Source: Plasmopara viticola (taxonomy: Eukaryota > Oomycota > Peronosporomycetes > Peronosporales > Peronosporaceae). From it: a stretch of DNA of 64,000 nucleotides. The DNA is taken from assembly GCA_001695595.3 (NCBI GenBank), contig MBPM02000084.1, positions 1-64,000 on the forward strand, written 5' to 3'. How positions within the stretch are numbered: position 1 is the stretch's first letter; each line of letters opens with the position of its first letter. Below the pieces are notes generated by a model that saw nothing but the letters and a program-made list of their open reading frames with translations, was not told where the DNA came from and made no database searches. The position numbers and the translations under genes are program-made. This document shows positions 1-13,900 of this stretch, in pieces.

Positions 1-536
1 AATGTACGCTTAGTTTCGACCCTATTGCGGCAGTGAACGTTTTGATAGATTGAAGAGAAGTATCTATGGTCGTACAACGTCTCAGAGCTTTAAGAGAGCG
101 ATTATAAGCGTTGTTGAATCTCTATTGCGTCTTTGCGCGTCTTTCAAGATAGGAAGGACGTATCTATCGTCGCACATAATCCAGCACTCTAGGAAATTAA
201 TTGTACATTTAGTCGCGGCTCGAGTACGTCTGTGCACGTCTTGAATGACAGAAAGTACGTATTTGTAGCCGTGCAGCGTCTCAGCGCTCTTTATGATGTC
301 AAAACTCGCTATGTTTAGCTAGTTTGTGTCCGAGCACATCTAAAAGGATTGAAAAGACGTATCTGTGGTCATACAGCGTACCAGCGCTTAAATGAAGTAA
401 ATGAACGCTTAGTCGTGGCCCTATTGCGGTGTGAACGTTTTGATAGATTGAAGAGAAGTATCTATGGTCGTACAACGTCTCAGAGCTTTAAGAGAGGATT
501 ATAAGCGTTGTTGAATCTCTATTGCGTCTTTATGCG

Positions 537-634
537 TCTTTCAAGACAGGAAGGACGTATCTATCGTCGCACATCATCTCAGCACTCTTTCAAGACAGGA
601 AGGACGTATCTATCGTCGCACATTCATCTCAGAC
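537..634 (+). repeat. 49-bp partial-monomer tandem duplication
   Basis: A 49-bp half-monomer starting TCTTTCAAGACAGGAAGG occurs at 537-585 and again, nearly identical, from 586. It is out of register with the ~100-bp monomer, as expected from local slippage or unequal exchange inside the satellite. Confidence 0.8.
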
Positions 635-2219
635 TCTAGAAAATGATTGTACATTTAGTCGCGCTCGAGTACGTCTGTGCACGTAAAGAATGATAGAAAA
701 ACGTATTTGTGGCCGCACAGCGTCTCAGCGCTTCAATGATGTAAAAACACGCTTAGGTGTGCTTTTTGCGTCCGAGCACATCTAAAAAGATTAAAAAGAC
801 GTATCTGTGGTCGTACAGCGTACCAGCGCTTAAATAAGTAAATGTACGCTTAGCCATAGACCTATTGCGGTTGTTAACGTTTTGATAGATTGAAAGGAAG
901 TATCTATGGCTGTACAACATCTCAGCGCTTCAAGAGAGTGATATTAAACTTTGTTTTATCTCTATTGCGTCTTTGCGCGTCTTTCAAGACAGGAAGGACG
1001 TATCTATCGTCGCACATAATCCCAGCTCTCTAGGAAATTAATTGTACATTTAGTCGCGGCTCGAGTACGTCTGTGCACGTCTTGAATGACAGAAAGAAGT
1101 ATTTGTGGCCGTACAGCGTCTCAGCGCTTCAATGATGTAAAACTCGCTTAGTTGTGGCTCTTTTGCGCCCGAGCTTAATTTAAAAGATCGAAAGGACATA
1201 TCTGTGGTACAGCGTACCAGCGCTTAAATGAAGTGAATGTACGCTTAGTCGTGGCCCTATTGGGTTGTTAACGTTCTTGATAGATTGATAGGAAGTATCT
1301 ATTGTCGTACAACGTCTCAGCGCTTCAAGAGAGTGATTATAAGCTTTGTTTTATCTCTATTGCGTCTTTGCGCGTCTTTCAAGACAGGAAGGACGTATCT
1401 ATTGTCGCACATCATCCAGCACTCTAGGAGATTAATTGTACATTTAGTCGCGGCTCGAGTACGTCTGTGCACGTCTTGAATGACAGAAAGTACGTATTTG
1501 TGGCCGCACAGCGTCTCAGCGCTTCAATGATGTAAACACACAAGTTCTAAAACACACGCTTAGTTTGGCTCTATTGCGTCTGAGCACATCTAAAAGGATT
1601 AAAAAGACGTATCTGTGGTCGTACAGCGTACCTGCGCTTAAATGAAGTACATGTACGCTTAGTCGTGGCCCTATTGCGGTTGTGAACGTTTTGATAGATT
1701 GAAGAGAAGTATCTATGGTCGTACAACGTCTCAGCGCCTTAAGAGAGTGATTATAAGCTTTGTTTTATCTCTTTGCGTCTTTGTTCGTCTTTCAAGACAG
1801 GAAGGACGTATCTATCGTCGTAATCATCTCAGAGCTCTAGGAAATGATTGTACATTTATTCGTGATTCGAGTACGTCTGTGCACGTCTCGAATGACAGAA
1901 AGTACGTATTTGAAGCCGTGCAGCGTCTCAGCGCTCTTTATGATGTCAAAACTCGCTATGTTGTGGCTAGTTTGTGTCCGAGCACATCTAAAAGGATTGA
2001 AAAGACGTATCTGTGGTCATACAGCGTACCAGCGCTTAAATGAAGTAAATGTACGCTTAGTTTTGGCCCTATTGCGGCTGTGAACGTTTCGATAGATTGA
2101 AAGGAAGTATCTATGGTCGTACAACGTTTCAGCGCTTCAAGAGAGTAATTAAACGCTTTGTTGTATCTCTATTGCATCTTTGTCCGTCTTCCAAGACAGG
2201 AAGGACATATCTGTTGTCG

Positions 2220-2313
2220 CACATTACCTCAGCGCTCTAGGAGAATGATTGTACATTAAGTTGCGGCACATTACCTCAGCGCTCTAGGAGAATGATTGTA
2301 CATTAAGTTGCGG
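2220..2313 (+). repeat. 47-bp tandem duplication inside satellite
   Basis: The 47-bp segment beginning CACATTACCTCAGCGCTC is present twice head-to-tail, at 2220-2266 and 2267-2313, with identical sequence. It is a recent half-monomer duplication. Confidence 0.88.
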
Positions 2314-5300
2314 CTCATGTCTTGAATGTTAGAGAGTATGCATTTGTGGCCACACAGCATTTCAGCGCTTCAATGATGTAAACACTCGCTAAGTTGTGGC
2401 TCTATTGCGTCCGAGCACATCTAAAGGGATTAAAAAGCCGTATCGGTGGTCGTACAGCGGACCAGCGCTTAAATGAAGCGAATGTACGCTTAGTTTTGGC
2501 CCTATTGCGGCTGTGAACGTTTCGATAAATTGAAAGGAAGTATCTATGGTCGTACAACGTTTTAGCGCTTCAACAGAGTGATTATAGGCTTTGTTGTATG
2601 TCTATTGCATCTGTGCGCGTCTTAAATGACAGAATTGACGTATCTGTCGTCGCACATTACCTCAGCGCTCTAGGAGAATGATTGTACATTTAGTTGCGGC
2701 TCGAGTACGTCTGTGCACGTCTCGAATGACAGAAAGTACGTATTTGAAGCCGTGCAGCGTCTCAGCGCTCTTTATGATGTCAAAACTCGCTATGTTTAGC
2801 TAGTTTGTGTCCGAGCACATCTAAAAGGATTGAAAAGACGTATCTGTGGTCATACAGCGTACCAGCGCTTAAATGAAGTAAATGTACGCTTAGTTTTGGC
2901 CCTATTGCGGCAGTGAACGTTTTGATAGATTGAAGAGAAGTATCTATGGTCGTACAACGTCTCAGAGCTTTAAGAGAGCGATTATAAGCGTTGTTGAATC
3001 TCTATTGCGTCTTTGCGCGTCTTTCAAGATAGGAAGGACGTATTAATCGTCGCACATAATCCCAGCACTCTAGGAAATTAATTGTACATTTAGTCGCGGC
3101 TCGAGTACGTCTGTGCACGTCTTGAATGACAGAAAGTACGTATTTGTAGCCGTGCAGCGTCTCAGCGCTTTTTAAGATGTCAAGACTCGCTATGTTGTGG
3201 CTCATTTGCGTCCGAGCACATCTAAAAGGATTGAAAAGACGTATCTGTGGTCATACAGCGTACCAGCGCTTAAATGAAGTAAATGTACGCTTAGTCGTGG
3301 CCCTTTTGCGGTTGTGAACGTTTTGATAGATTGAAAGGAAGTATTTTTGGTCGTACAACGTCTCAGAGCTTTAAGAGAGTAATTATACGCTTTGTTTTAT
3401 CTCTATTGCATCTGTGCGCGTTTTTTAAGACAAAAAGGACGTATCTATCGTCGCCCATCATCTCAGCGCTCTAGTAGACTGATTGTACAGTTAGTTGCGG
3501 CTCGAGTACGTCTGTGCACGTCTTGAATGACAGAAAGTATGTATTTGTGGCCGTACACCGTCTCAGCGTTCTTAATGATGTAAAAACTCGCTAAGTAGTG
3601 GATCTTTTGCGTCTGAGCACATCTAAAGGATTGAAAAGACGTATCTGTGGTCATACAGCGTACCAGCGCTAAAATGAAGTAAATGTACGCTTAGTTGAGG
3701 CCCTATTGCGGCTCTGAACGTTTCGATAGATTTAAAGGAAGTATCTGTGGTCGTACAACGTCTCAGCGCTTCAAGAGAGTTACTATACGCTTTGTCGTAT
3801 CTCTATTGCATCTGTGCGCGTCTTAAATGACAGAAATGACGTATCTGTCGTCGCACATTACCTGAGCGCTCTAGGAGAATGTTTGTACATGAAGTTGCGG
3901 CTCACGTCTTGAATGTTAGAAAGTACGGATTTGTGGCCGCACCGCGTCTCAGCGCTTCAATGATGTAAACACACGCAACGTTGTGGCTCTATTGCGTGCT
4001 AGCACATCTAAAAGGATTGAAAAGACGTATCTGTGGTCGTAAAGCGGACCAGCGCTCAAATGAAGGGATGTACACTTATTTGAGGCCCTATTGCGGCTGG
4101 AACGTTTCGATAGATTAAAAGGACGTATATTTGGTCGTACAACGTCTCAACGCTAAAAGAGAGTTTTTATACGCTTTGTTGTATCTCTATTGCATCTTTG
4201 CGCGTCTTTAAGGAAGAAACGATGTATCTCTCGTCGCACATTGTCTCAGCGCTCTAGAAAGATTATTGTACATTTAGTTGCGGTTCGATTCGTCTGTGCA
4301 CGTCTTGAATGATAGAAAGTACGTATTTGTGGCCGCACAGCGTATCAGCGCTTTAATGATGTAATTACACGCTTAGTTTTGGCTCTTTTGCGCCGGAGTT
4401 CATCTAAAAAAATTGAAAAGACGTATCTATGGTCTTACAGCGTACCAGCGCTTGAATTAAGTGAATGTACGCTTAGTCGTGGCCCTATTGCAGTTATGAA
4501 CTTTTCGATGGATGAAAGGAAGTATCTATGGTCGTACAACGTTTAGTGTTTCGAGAGAGTAATTCGACGCTTTTTTGTATCTCTATTGCATCTTTGCGCG
4601 TATTTCAAGACAAAAAGGACGTATCTATCGTCGCACATAATCTCAGCGCTCTAGTAGACTGATTGTACATTTAGTTGCGGCTCGAGTACGTCTGTGCACG
4701 TCTTGCATGACAGAAAGTACGTATTTGTGGCCGTGCAGCGTCTCAGCGCTCTTTATGATGTCAACACTCGCTAAGTTGTGGCTCTTATGCGTCCGAGCAC
4801 ATCTAAAAGGATTGAAAAGACGTATCTGTGGTCATAATACAGCGCCTCAGCGCTTCAATGATGTAAACACACGATTAGTTGTGGCTCTTTTGCGCCCGAG
4901 CTTAATTAAAAGGATTAAAAGACGTATCTATGGTCATACAGCGTACCAGCGCTTAAACAAAGATATGTACGCTTAGTCGTGGCCCTATTGCGGTTGTGAA
5001 CTTTTCGATAAATTGAAAGGAAGTGTCTATGGTGGTACAACGTCTCAGCGCTTCAAGAGAGTAATTAGACTCTTTGTTGTACCTCTATTGCATCTGTGCG
5101 CGTTTTAAGACAAAAAGACGTATCTGTCGTCGCACATCTCAGCGCTCTAAAAAATGATTGTACATTAGTTGCGGCTCAATTACGTCTGTGCACGTCTTGA
5201 TTGACAGAAAGTACGTATTTGTGGCCGCGCGTCTCAGCGCTTCAATGATGTAAACATATGCTTAGTGGCGCTTTTGCGCGAGCTCATCAAAAGGATTGAA

Positions 5301-6392
5301 AAGACGTATCTTGGTCGTACAGCGTACCAGCGCTTAAAACAGAATGTACGCTTATTCGTGGCTCTATTGCGGTTGTGAACGTTTAGATTAGAAAAAAGAG
5401 TCTTATGGTGGTACAACGTCTCAGCGCTTCAAGAGAGTAATTAGACTCTTTGTTGTATCTCTATTGCATCTGTGCGCGTTTTTCAAGACAAAAAGACGTA
5501 TCTGTCGTCGCACATATCTCAGCGCTCTAAAAAATGATTGTACAATTAGTTGCGGCTCAATTACGTCTGTGCACGTCTTGATTGACAGAAAGTACGTATT
5601 TGTGGCCGCACCGCGTCTCAGCGCTTCAATGATGTAAACATACGCTTAGTGTGGCTCTATTGCGTCAGCACATCTAAGATTGAAAAGACGTATCTATGGT
5701 CGTAAAGCGTACCAGCGCTTAAATGAATGGATGTACGCTTAGTTGTGGCCCTATTGCGGCTGGGAACGTTTCGATACATTGCAAGAAAGTATCTATGGTC
5801 GTACAACGTTTCAGCGCTTCAAGAGAGTAATTATACGCTTTGTTGTATCTCTATTGCATCTGTGCGCGTCTTAAAAGACAGAAATGACGTATCTGTCGTC
5901 GCAAATTATCTCAGCGCTCTAGGAGAATGATTGTACATTAAGTTGCGGCTCAATTACGTCTGTGCACGTCTTGAATGATAGAAAGTACGTATTTGTGGCC
6001 GCACAGCGTCTCAGCGCTTCAATGATGTAAACACACGCTTAGCAAAGACTTTTTTGCGTCCGAGTACATCTAATAGGATTAGAAAGACGTATCTATGGTC
6101 GTACAGCGTACCAGCGCTTAAATGAAGTGAATGTACGCTTATATTGCGGCTGTGAACGTTTAAAAAGATTAAAAGAACGTGTTTTGGTTGGACAACGTCT
6201 CAGCGCTTAAAGAGAGTAATTATAGAATTTGTTGTATATCTGTATCATCTGTGGGCGTCTTAAAAGACAGATAGGACGTATCTGTCGTCGCACATTATCT
6301 CAGCGCTCTAGAAAAATGATTGTGCATTTAGTTGCGGCTCGAGTACGTTTGTGCACGTCTGGAATGACAGAAAGTACGTATTTGTGGCCACA

Positions 6393-6870
6393 ACAAAGTC
6401 TATAATCACTCTCTTGAAGCGCTGAGACGTTGTACGACCATAGATCTCTATTGCGACTGTGCACGTCTAGAGCGATAGAAAGGATGTATGTGTGGTTGAA
6501 CGTACTACCAGCCTAACTAAACGTTCACAACCGCAATAGGGCCACCAATAAGCGTGCATTCACTTCATTTAAGCAATGGTACGCTGTACGACCATAAATA
6601 CGACTTTTCAATCCTTTTAAATGAGCTCGGACGCAAAAGAGCCAAACCTAAGCGTTTGTTTGTATCATTGAAGCGCTGAGACGCTGTGCGGCCACAAATA
6701 CGTACTATCTATCATTCAAGACGTGCACAGACGTAATTGAGCCGCAACTTAATGTACAATCATTCTCCTAGAGCGATGAGATAATTTGCGACGACAGATA
6801 CGTCATTTCTGTCTTTTAAGACGCGCACAGATGCAATAGAGATACAACAAAGCGTATATATATTCAGATT
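6393..6870 (-). repeat. Satellite block B: short inverted patch
   Basis: Satellite orientation flips here. The text reads GAAGCGCTGAGACG and GTGCACAGACG, the reverse complement of block A boxes, and the monomers match block A types (for example 6,600-6,850). A mixed-orientation monomer at about 6,447-6,530 marks a rearranged junction. The patch ends near 6,870, where forward monomers resume. Confidence 0.8.
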
Positions 6871-7990
6871 GGTTATACCTTTGTTTTGGCTCTTTTGAAA
6901 TTGTGCACGTCTAGAGCGATAGAAATGATGTATGTGTGGTTGTACAGCATAACAGCGCTTCATAAGAGTTTCTTTACGCATTGTTGCGGCTCTATCGCGT
7001 CCGAGCACGTCTAGAACGAAAGAAAAGACGTTTTTTCGGCCCTTGGGCGTCTACGCGCTTCTGAGAGTGATTATTCGCTTCATTTTGGCTCTATTGCCGC
7101 TGTGCACGTCTAGAGCTATAGAAACGATGTATTGTTGGTTGTACGTACTACCAGCCCCTCAAAAGTGTCATTATACGCTTAGTTAAGATTCTAATGCGTC
7201 TGACATACTCTCGAACGATTGAGAAGATCTATATGTGGCTGAACATCATTACAGCGCTTCAACAAAACTATTATACGCTTCGTTCCTGCTCTATTGCATT
7301 TGTGCACGTCTGGAGCAATAGAAAGGATGTATGTGTGGTTATTCAACATACCAGCGCTTCATAAGAGTGTCTTTTCGCATTGTTGCGGCTCTATCGCGTC
7401 TGTGCACGTCTAGAACGATAGAAAACACGCATTTTGGCCCTTAAGCGTCTCCGTGCTTCTGAATCTGATTATACGCTTCGTTTTGGCTCTATTGCGGCTG
7501 TACACGTCTAGAGCGATAGAAAGGATGTATTGTTGGTTGTACGTACTACCAGCTCCTCATAAGAGTCATTATAATCTAAGTTACGACTCTAATGCGGCTG
7601 ACATTCTCTCGAAAGATTGAAAGGACCTATTTGTGCTGCACATCATCTTAGCGCGTCAACAGATATAATATAGGATTGGTTACGGCTATTGCATTTGTGC
7701 ACGTCTAGAATGATAGAGCGGACGTATCTGTGGTGGTACAGCATTTTAGCGCTTCAAAAGATTGTCATTACGCATTGTTACGGCTCTATTGCGTCTGTAC
7801 ACGTCTAAAACGATAGAAAAGACGTATTCTCGGCCCTTAGACGTCTCCGCGCTTCTGAGACTAATTATAAGCTTCCTTTTGGCTAAACTGCTGCTGTGCA
7901 CGTTTAGAGCGATATTAAGGATGTATGCGTGGTTGTACATAGTCCCAGCCCCTCAAAACAGTCATTATAGGCTTAGTTACGACTCTCATC
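6871..7990 (+). repeat. Satellite block C: forward monomers
   Basis: Forward-orientation monomers with the GTCTAGA(A/G)CGATAGAAA box typical of the core. The part from about 7,430 to 7,990 is a direct near-copy of about 19,530-20,100. They share unusual monomers such as GACATTCTCTCGAAAGATTG and AGAGCGGACGTATCTG. The copy ends exactly where orientation flips (GTCTGCCATAC then ATCCTTTCTATCGC). Confidence 0.85.
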
Positions 7991-10900
7991 CGTCTGCCAT
8001 ACATCCTTTCTATCGCTTTAGACGTGCACAAATGCAATAGAGCCGTAATGAAGCGTACAAGCATCCTTTGAAGCGCTGAGCTGACGTGCAGCCACATAAA
8101 GGATCTTTCAATCTTGCTAAAAGTATGTCAGCCGCATCAGAGTCGTAACTTAGCCTATAATGACTCTTTTGAGGTGCTGGAACTACGTAAAACCACACAT
8201 TCATCCTTTCTTTAGTTCTAGACGTGCACAGCCGCAATAGAGCCTAAAGGAAGCGTAAAATAGGCTCAGAAGCGCGTAGACGCTTAAGGGCCGAGAATAC
8301 GTCTTTGTATCGTTCTAGACGTGCACGGACGCGATAGAGCCGAAACAATGCGTAAAAATGCTCTTATGAAGCGCTGGTATGCTGTACAACCACAGATTCG
8401 TCCTTTCTATCATTCTTGACATGAAGAAGTGCAATAGAGCTATAACCAAGCGTCTAATATTTGTTTTGAAGCGCTGAGATGATGTGCAGCCACATATTAG
8501 GCCTTTCAATTTTGCTAGAGTATGGCAGACGGATGAGAGTCGTAACTAAGCCTATAATGACTCTTTTGAGGTGCTGGAACTACGTAAAACCACACATTCA
8601 TCCTTTCTATCGCTCTAGACGTGTACAGCCGCAATAGAGCCAAAACGAAGCGTATAATCAGATTCAGAAGCACGAAGACGCTTAAGGGCCAAGAATGCGT
8701 GTTTTCTATCGTTCTAGACGTGCGCAGACGCGATGGCACAGCAATGTGCAAAGCTGGTCTTTTGAAACGTTGGTGTGCTGTACAACCACAGGTACGACCT
8801 CGCACAAATGCAACAAAGCCGTAACCAAGCCTATAATATTTTTGTTGAAGCGCTGTGATGTTGTGCAGCCACATATATGTTCTTTTAATCTTTCGAGAGT
8901 ATGTCAGACGCATTAGAGTCATAATTAAGCGTATAATGACTCCTTTTTGGGGGGGGCTGGGACGACGTACACCACACATACATCGTTTCTATCGCTCTAG
9001 ACGTGCACAGCCGCAATAGAGCCAAAACGAAGCGTATAATCAGATTTAGAAGCACGGAGACGCTTAAGGGCCAAGAATGCGTGTTTTCTATCGTTCTAGA
9101 CGTGCGCAGACGCGATGGAGCCACAGCAATGTGCAAAGCGGTCTTTTGAAACGCTGGTGTGCTGTACAACCACAGGTACGTCCTTGCACAAATGCAACAA
9201 AGCCGTAACCAAGCCTATAATATTTTTGTTGAAGCGCTGTGATGTTGTGCAGCCACATATATGTTCTTTCAATCTTTTGAGAGTATGTCAGACGCAATAG
9301 AGTCATAAGTAAGCGTATAATGACTTTTTGGGGGGGCTGGAACTATGTACAACCACACATACAACGTTTCTATCGCTCTAGACGTGCACAGCCGCAATAG
9401 AGCCAAAACGAAACGTATAATCAGATTCAGAAGCACGAAGACGCTTAAGGACCAAGAATGCGTGTTTTCTATCGTTCTAGACGTGCGCAGACGCGATGGA
9501 GCCACAGCAATGTGCAAAGCCGGTCTTTTGAAACGCTGGTGTGCTGTACAACCACAGGTACGTCCTTGCACAAATGCAACAAAGCCGTAACCAAGCCTAT
9601 AATATTTTTGTTGAAGCGCTGTGATGTTGTGCAGCCACATATATGTTCTTTTAATCTTTCGAAAGTATGTCAGACGCATTAGAGTCATAATTAAGCGTAT
9701 AATGACTTTTTGGGGGGCTGGGATGACGTACAACTAGACATACATCCTTTCTATCACTCTAGACGTGCACAGCCGCAATAGAGCCAAAATGAAGCATATA
9801 ATCACTCTCAGAAGCGCGAAGACGCCCAAGGGCCGAGAATACGTCTTTTTTATCGTTCTAGACGTGAACGGTCGCGATAGAGCCGAGACATTGCGTAAAG
9901 ACACTCTTATGAAGCGCTGGTATGCTTTACAACCACAGATGCGTCCTTTCTATCATTCTAGACGTGCACACATGCAAAAGAGCCGTAACGAAGCGTACAA
10001 TCATCCTTGAAGCGCTGAGATGACGTGCAGCCACATAAAGTCTTTAATCTTGCTAGAGTATGGCATCCGCATAGAGTCGTAACTTAGCCTATAATGACTC
10101 TTTTGAGGTGCTGAAATACGTAAAACCACACATTCATCCTCTATTCTAGTTCTAGACGTGCACAGCCGCAATATAGCCTAAAGGAAGCGTAAAATCAGGC
10201 TCAGAAGCGCGTAGTTGCTTAAGGGCCGAGAATACGTCTTTGTATCGTTCTAGACGTGCACGGACGCGATAGAGCCGCAACAATGCGTAAAGACACTCTT
10301 ATGAAGCGCTGGTATGCTATACAACCACACATACATCCTTTCTATTGCTCTAGACGTGCACAAATGCAATAGAGCCGTAACGAAGCGTACAAGCATCCTT
10401 TGAAACGCTGAGATGACGTGCAGCCACATAAAGGTCCTTTCAACCTTGCTAAAAGTATGTCAGCCGCATCAGAGTCGCAACTTAGCCTATAATGACTCTT
10501 TTGAGGTGCTGGAACTACGTAAAACCACACATTCATCCTTTCTTTAGTTCTAGACGTGCACAGCCGCAATAGAGCCTAAAGGAAGCGTAAAATCAGGATC
10601 AGAAGCGCGTAGACGCTTAAGGGCCGAGAATACGTCTTTGTATCGTTCTAGACGTGCACGGACGCGATAGAGCCGAAACAATGCGTAAAAATGCTCTTAT
10701 GAAGCGCTGGTATGCTGTACAACCACAGATTCGTCCTTTCTATCATTCTTGACATGAAGAAGTGCAATAGAGCTATAACCAAGCGTCTAATATTTGTTTT
10801 GAAGCGCTGAGATGATGTGCAGCCACATATTAGGCCTTTCAATTTTGCTAGAGTATGGCAGACGCATAGAGTCGTAACTAAGCCTATAATGACTCTTTTG

Positions 10901-13900
10901 AGGTGCTGGAACTACGTAAAACCACACATTCATCCTTTCTATCGCTCTAGACGTGTACAGCCGCAATAGAGCCAAAACGAAGCGTATAATCAGATTCAGA
11001 AGCACGAGACGCTTAAGGGCCAAGAATGCGTGTTTTCTATCGTTCTAGACGTGCGCAGATGCGATGGAGCCACAGCAATGTGCAAAGCTGGTCTTTTGAA
11101 ACGTTGGTGTGCTGTACAACCACAGGTACGTCCTTGCACAAATGCAACAAAGCCGTAACCAAGCCTATAATATTTTGTTGAAGCGCTGTGATGTTGTGCA
11201 GCCACATATATGTTCTTTCAATCTTTCGAGAGTATGTCAGACGCATAGAGTCATAAGTAAGCGTATAATGACTTTTTGGGGGGGCTGGAACTATGTACAA
11301 CCACACATACAACGTTTCTATCGCTCTAGACGTGCACAGCCGCAATAGAGCCAAAACGAAGCGTATAATCAGATTCAGAAGCACGGAGACGCTTAAGGGC
11401 CAAGAATGCGTGTTTTTATCGTTTTAGACGTGCGTAGACGCGATGGAGCCACAGCAATGTGCAAGCCGGTCTTTTGAAACGCTGGTGTGCTGTACAACCA
11501 CAGGTACGTCCTCGCACAAATGCAACAAAGCCGTAACCAAGCCTATAATATATTTGTTGAAGCGCTGTGATGTTGTGCAGCCACATATATGTTCTTTCAA
11601 TCTTTCGAGAGTATGTCAGACGCAATAGAGTCATAAGTAAGCGTATAATGACTTTTTGGGGGGGCTGGAACTATGTACAACCACACATACAACGTTTCTA
11701 TCGCTCTAGACGTGCACAGCCGCAATAGAGCCAAAACGAAGCGTATAATCAGATTCAGAAGCACGGAGACGCTTAAGGGCCAAGAATGCGTGTTTTTATC
11801 GTTTTAGACGTGCGTAGACGCGATGGAGCCACAGCAATGTGCACAGCCGGTCTTTTGAAACGCTGGTGTGCTGTACAACCACAGGTACGTCCTCGCACAA
11901 ATGCAACAAAGCCGTAACCAAGCCTATAATATTTTTGTTGAAGCGCTGTGATGTTGTGCAGCCACATATATGTTCTTTCAATCTTTCGAGAGTATGTCAG
12001 ACGCATTAGAGTCATAATTAAGCGTATAATGACTCCTTTTGGGGGGCTGGGATGACGTACAACTAGACATACATCCTTTCTATCACTCTAGACGTGCACA
12101 GCCGCAATAGAGCCAAAATGAAGCGTATAATCACTCTCAGAAGCGCGAAGACGCCCAAGGGCCGAGAATACGTCTTTTTTATCGTTCTAGACGTGAACGG
12201 TCGCGATAGAGCCGAGACATTGCGTAAAGACACTCTTATGAAGCGCTGGTATGCTTTACAACCACAGATGCGTCCTTTCTATCATTCTAGACGTGCACAC
12301 ATGCAAAAGAGCCGTAACGAAGCGTACAATCATCCCTTGAAGCCCTGAGATGACGTGCAGCCACATAAAGAATCTTTTAATCTTGCTAGAGTATGGCATC
12401 CGCAATAGAGTCGTAACTTAGCCTATAATGACTCTTTTGAGGTGCTGAAATACGTAAAACCACACATTCATCCTCTATTCTAGTTCTAGACGTGCACAGC
12501 CGCAATATAGCCTAAAGGAAGCGTAAAATCAGGCTCAGAAGCGCGTAGTTGCTTAAGGGCCGAGAATACGTCTTTGTATCGTTCTAGACGTGCACGGACG
12601 CGTTAGAGCCGCAACAATGCGTAAAGACACTCTTATGAAGCGCTGGTATGCTATACAACCACACATACATCCTTTCTATTGCTCTAGACGTGCACAAATG
12701 CAATAGAGCCGTAACGAAGCGTACAAGCATCCTTTGAAACGCTGAGATGACGTGCAGCCACATAAAGGTCCTTTCAACCTTGCTAAAAGTATGTCAGCCG
12801 CATCAGAGTCGCAACTTAGCCTATAATGACTCTTTTGAGGTGCTGGAACTACGTAAAACCACACATTCATCCTTTCTTTAGTTCTAGACGTGCACAGCCG
12901 CAATAGAGCCTAAAGGAAGCGTAAAATCAGGCTCAGAAGCGCGTAGACGCTTAAGGGCCGAGAATACGTCTTTGTATCGTTCTAGACGTGCACGGACGCG
13001 ATAGAGCCGAAACAATGCGTAAAAATGCTCTTATGAAGCGCTGGTATGCTGTACAACCACAGATTCGTCCTTTCTATCATTCTTGACATGAAGAAGTGCA
13101 ATAGAGCTATAACCAAGCGTCTAATATTTGTTTTGAAGCGCTGAGATGATGTGCAGCCACATATTAGGCCTTTCAATTTTGCTAGAGTATGGCAGACGCA
13201 TAGAGTCGTAACTAAGCCTATAATGACTCTTTTGAGGTGGCTGGAACTACGTAAACCACACATTCATCCTTTCTATCGCTCTAGACGTGCACAGCCGCAA
13301 TAGAGCCAAAACGAAGCGTATAATCAGATTCAGAAGCACGGAGACGCTTAAGGGCCAAGAATGCGTGTTTTCTATCGTTCTAGACGTGCGCAGACGCGAT
13401 GGAGCACAGCAATGTGCAAAGCTGGTCTTTTGAAACGTTGGTGTGCTGTACAACCACAGGTACGACCTCGCACAAATGCAACAAAGCCGTAACCAAGCCT
13501 ATAATATTTTTGTTGAAGCGCTGTGATGTTGTGCAGCTACATATATGTTCTTTTAATCTTTCGAGAGTATGTCAGACGCAATAGAGTCATAATAAGCGTA
13601 TAATGACTCCTTTTGGGGGGGGCTGGGACGACGTACAACCACACATACATCGTTTCTATCGCTCTAGACGTGCACAGCCGCAATAGAGCCAAAACGAAGC
13701 GTATAATCAGAGTCAGAAGCACGGAGACGCTTAAGGGCCAAGAATGCGTGTTTTCTATCGTTCTAGACGTGCGCAGACGCGATGGAGCCACAGCAATGTG
13801 CAAAGCCGGTCTTTTGAAACGCTGGTGTGCTGTACAACCACAGGTACGTCCTTGCACAAATGCAACAAAGCCGTAACCAAGCCTATAATATTTTTGTTGA

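Larger units (their letters stand above)
1..6392 (+). repeat. Satellite block A: four-monomer higher-order repeat (~400 bp)
   Basis: Continuous tandem array of roughly 100-bp monomers in forward orientation. Four monomer types recur in fixed order. One carries GATAGATTGAA(A/G)(A/G)GAAG, one CAAGACAGGAAGGACG, one GAATGACAGAAAGTACG and one AAAAGGATTGAAAAGACG. The first type recurs near 40, 435, 885, 1270, 1690, 2085, 2515 and 2915, a period of about 390-400 bp apart from local indels. Each monomer keeps an ACGTATCT(G/A)T(G/C)GTCG(T/C)AC-like box followed by CAGCGCT. Short ORFs here are chance frames that repeat with the satellite. No gene is supported. Confidence 0.93.
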
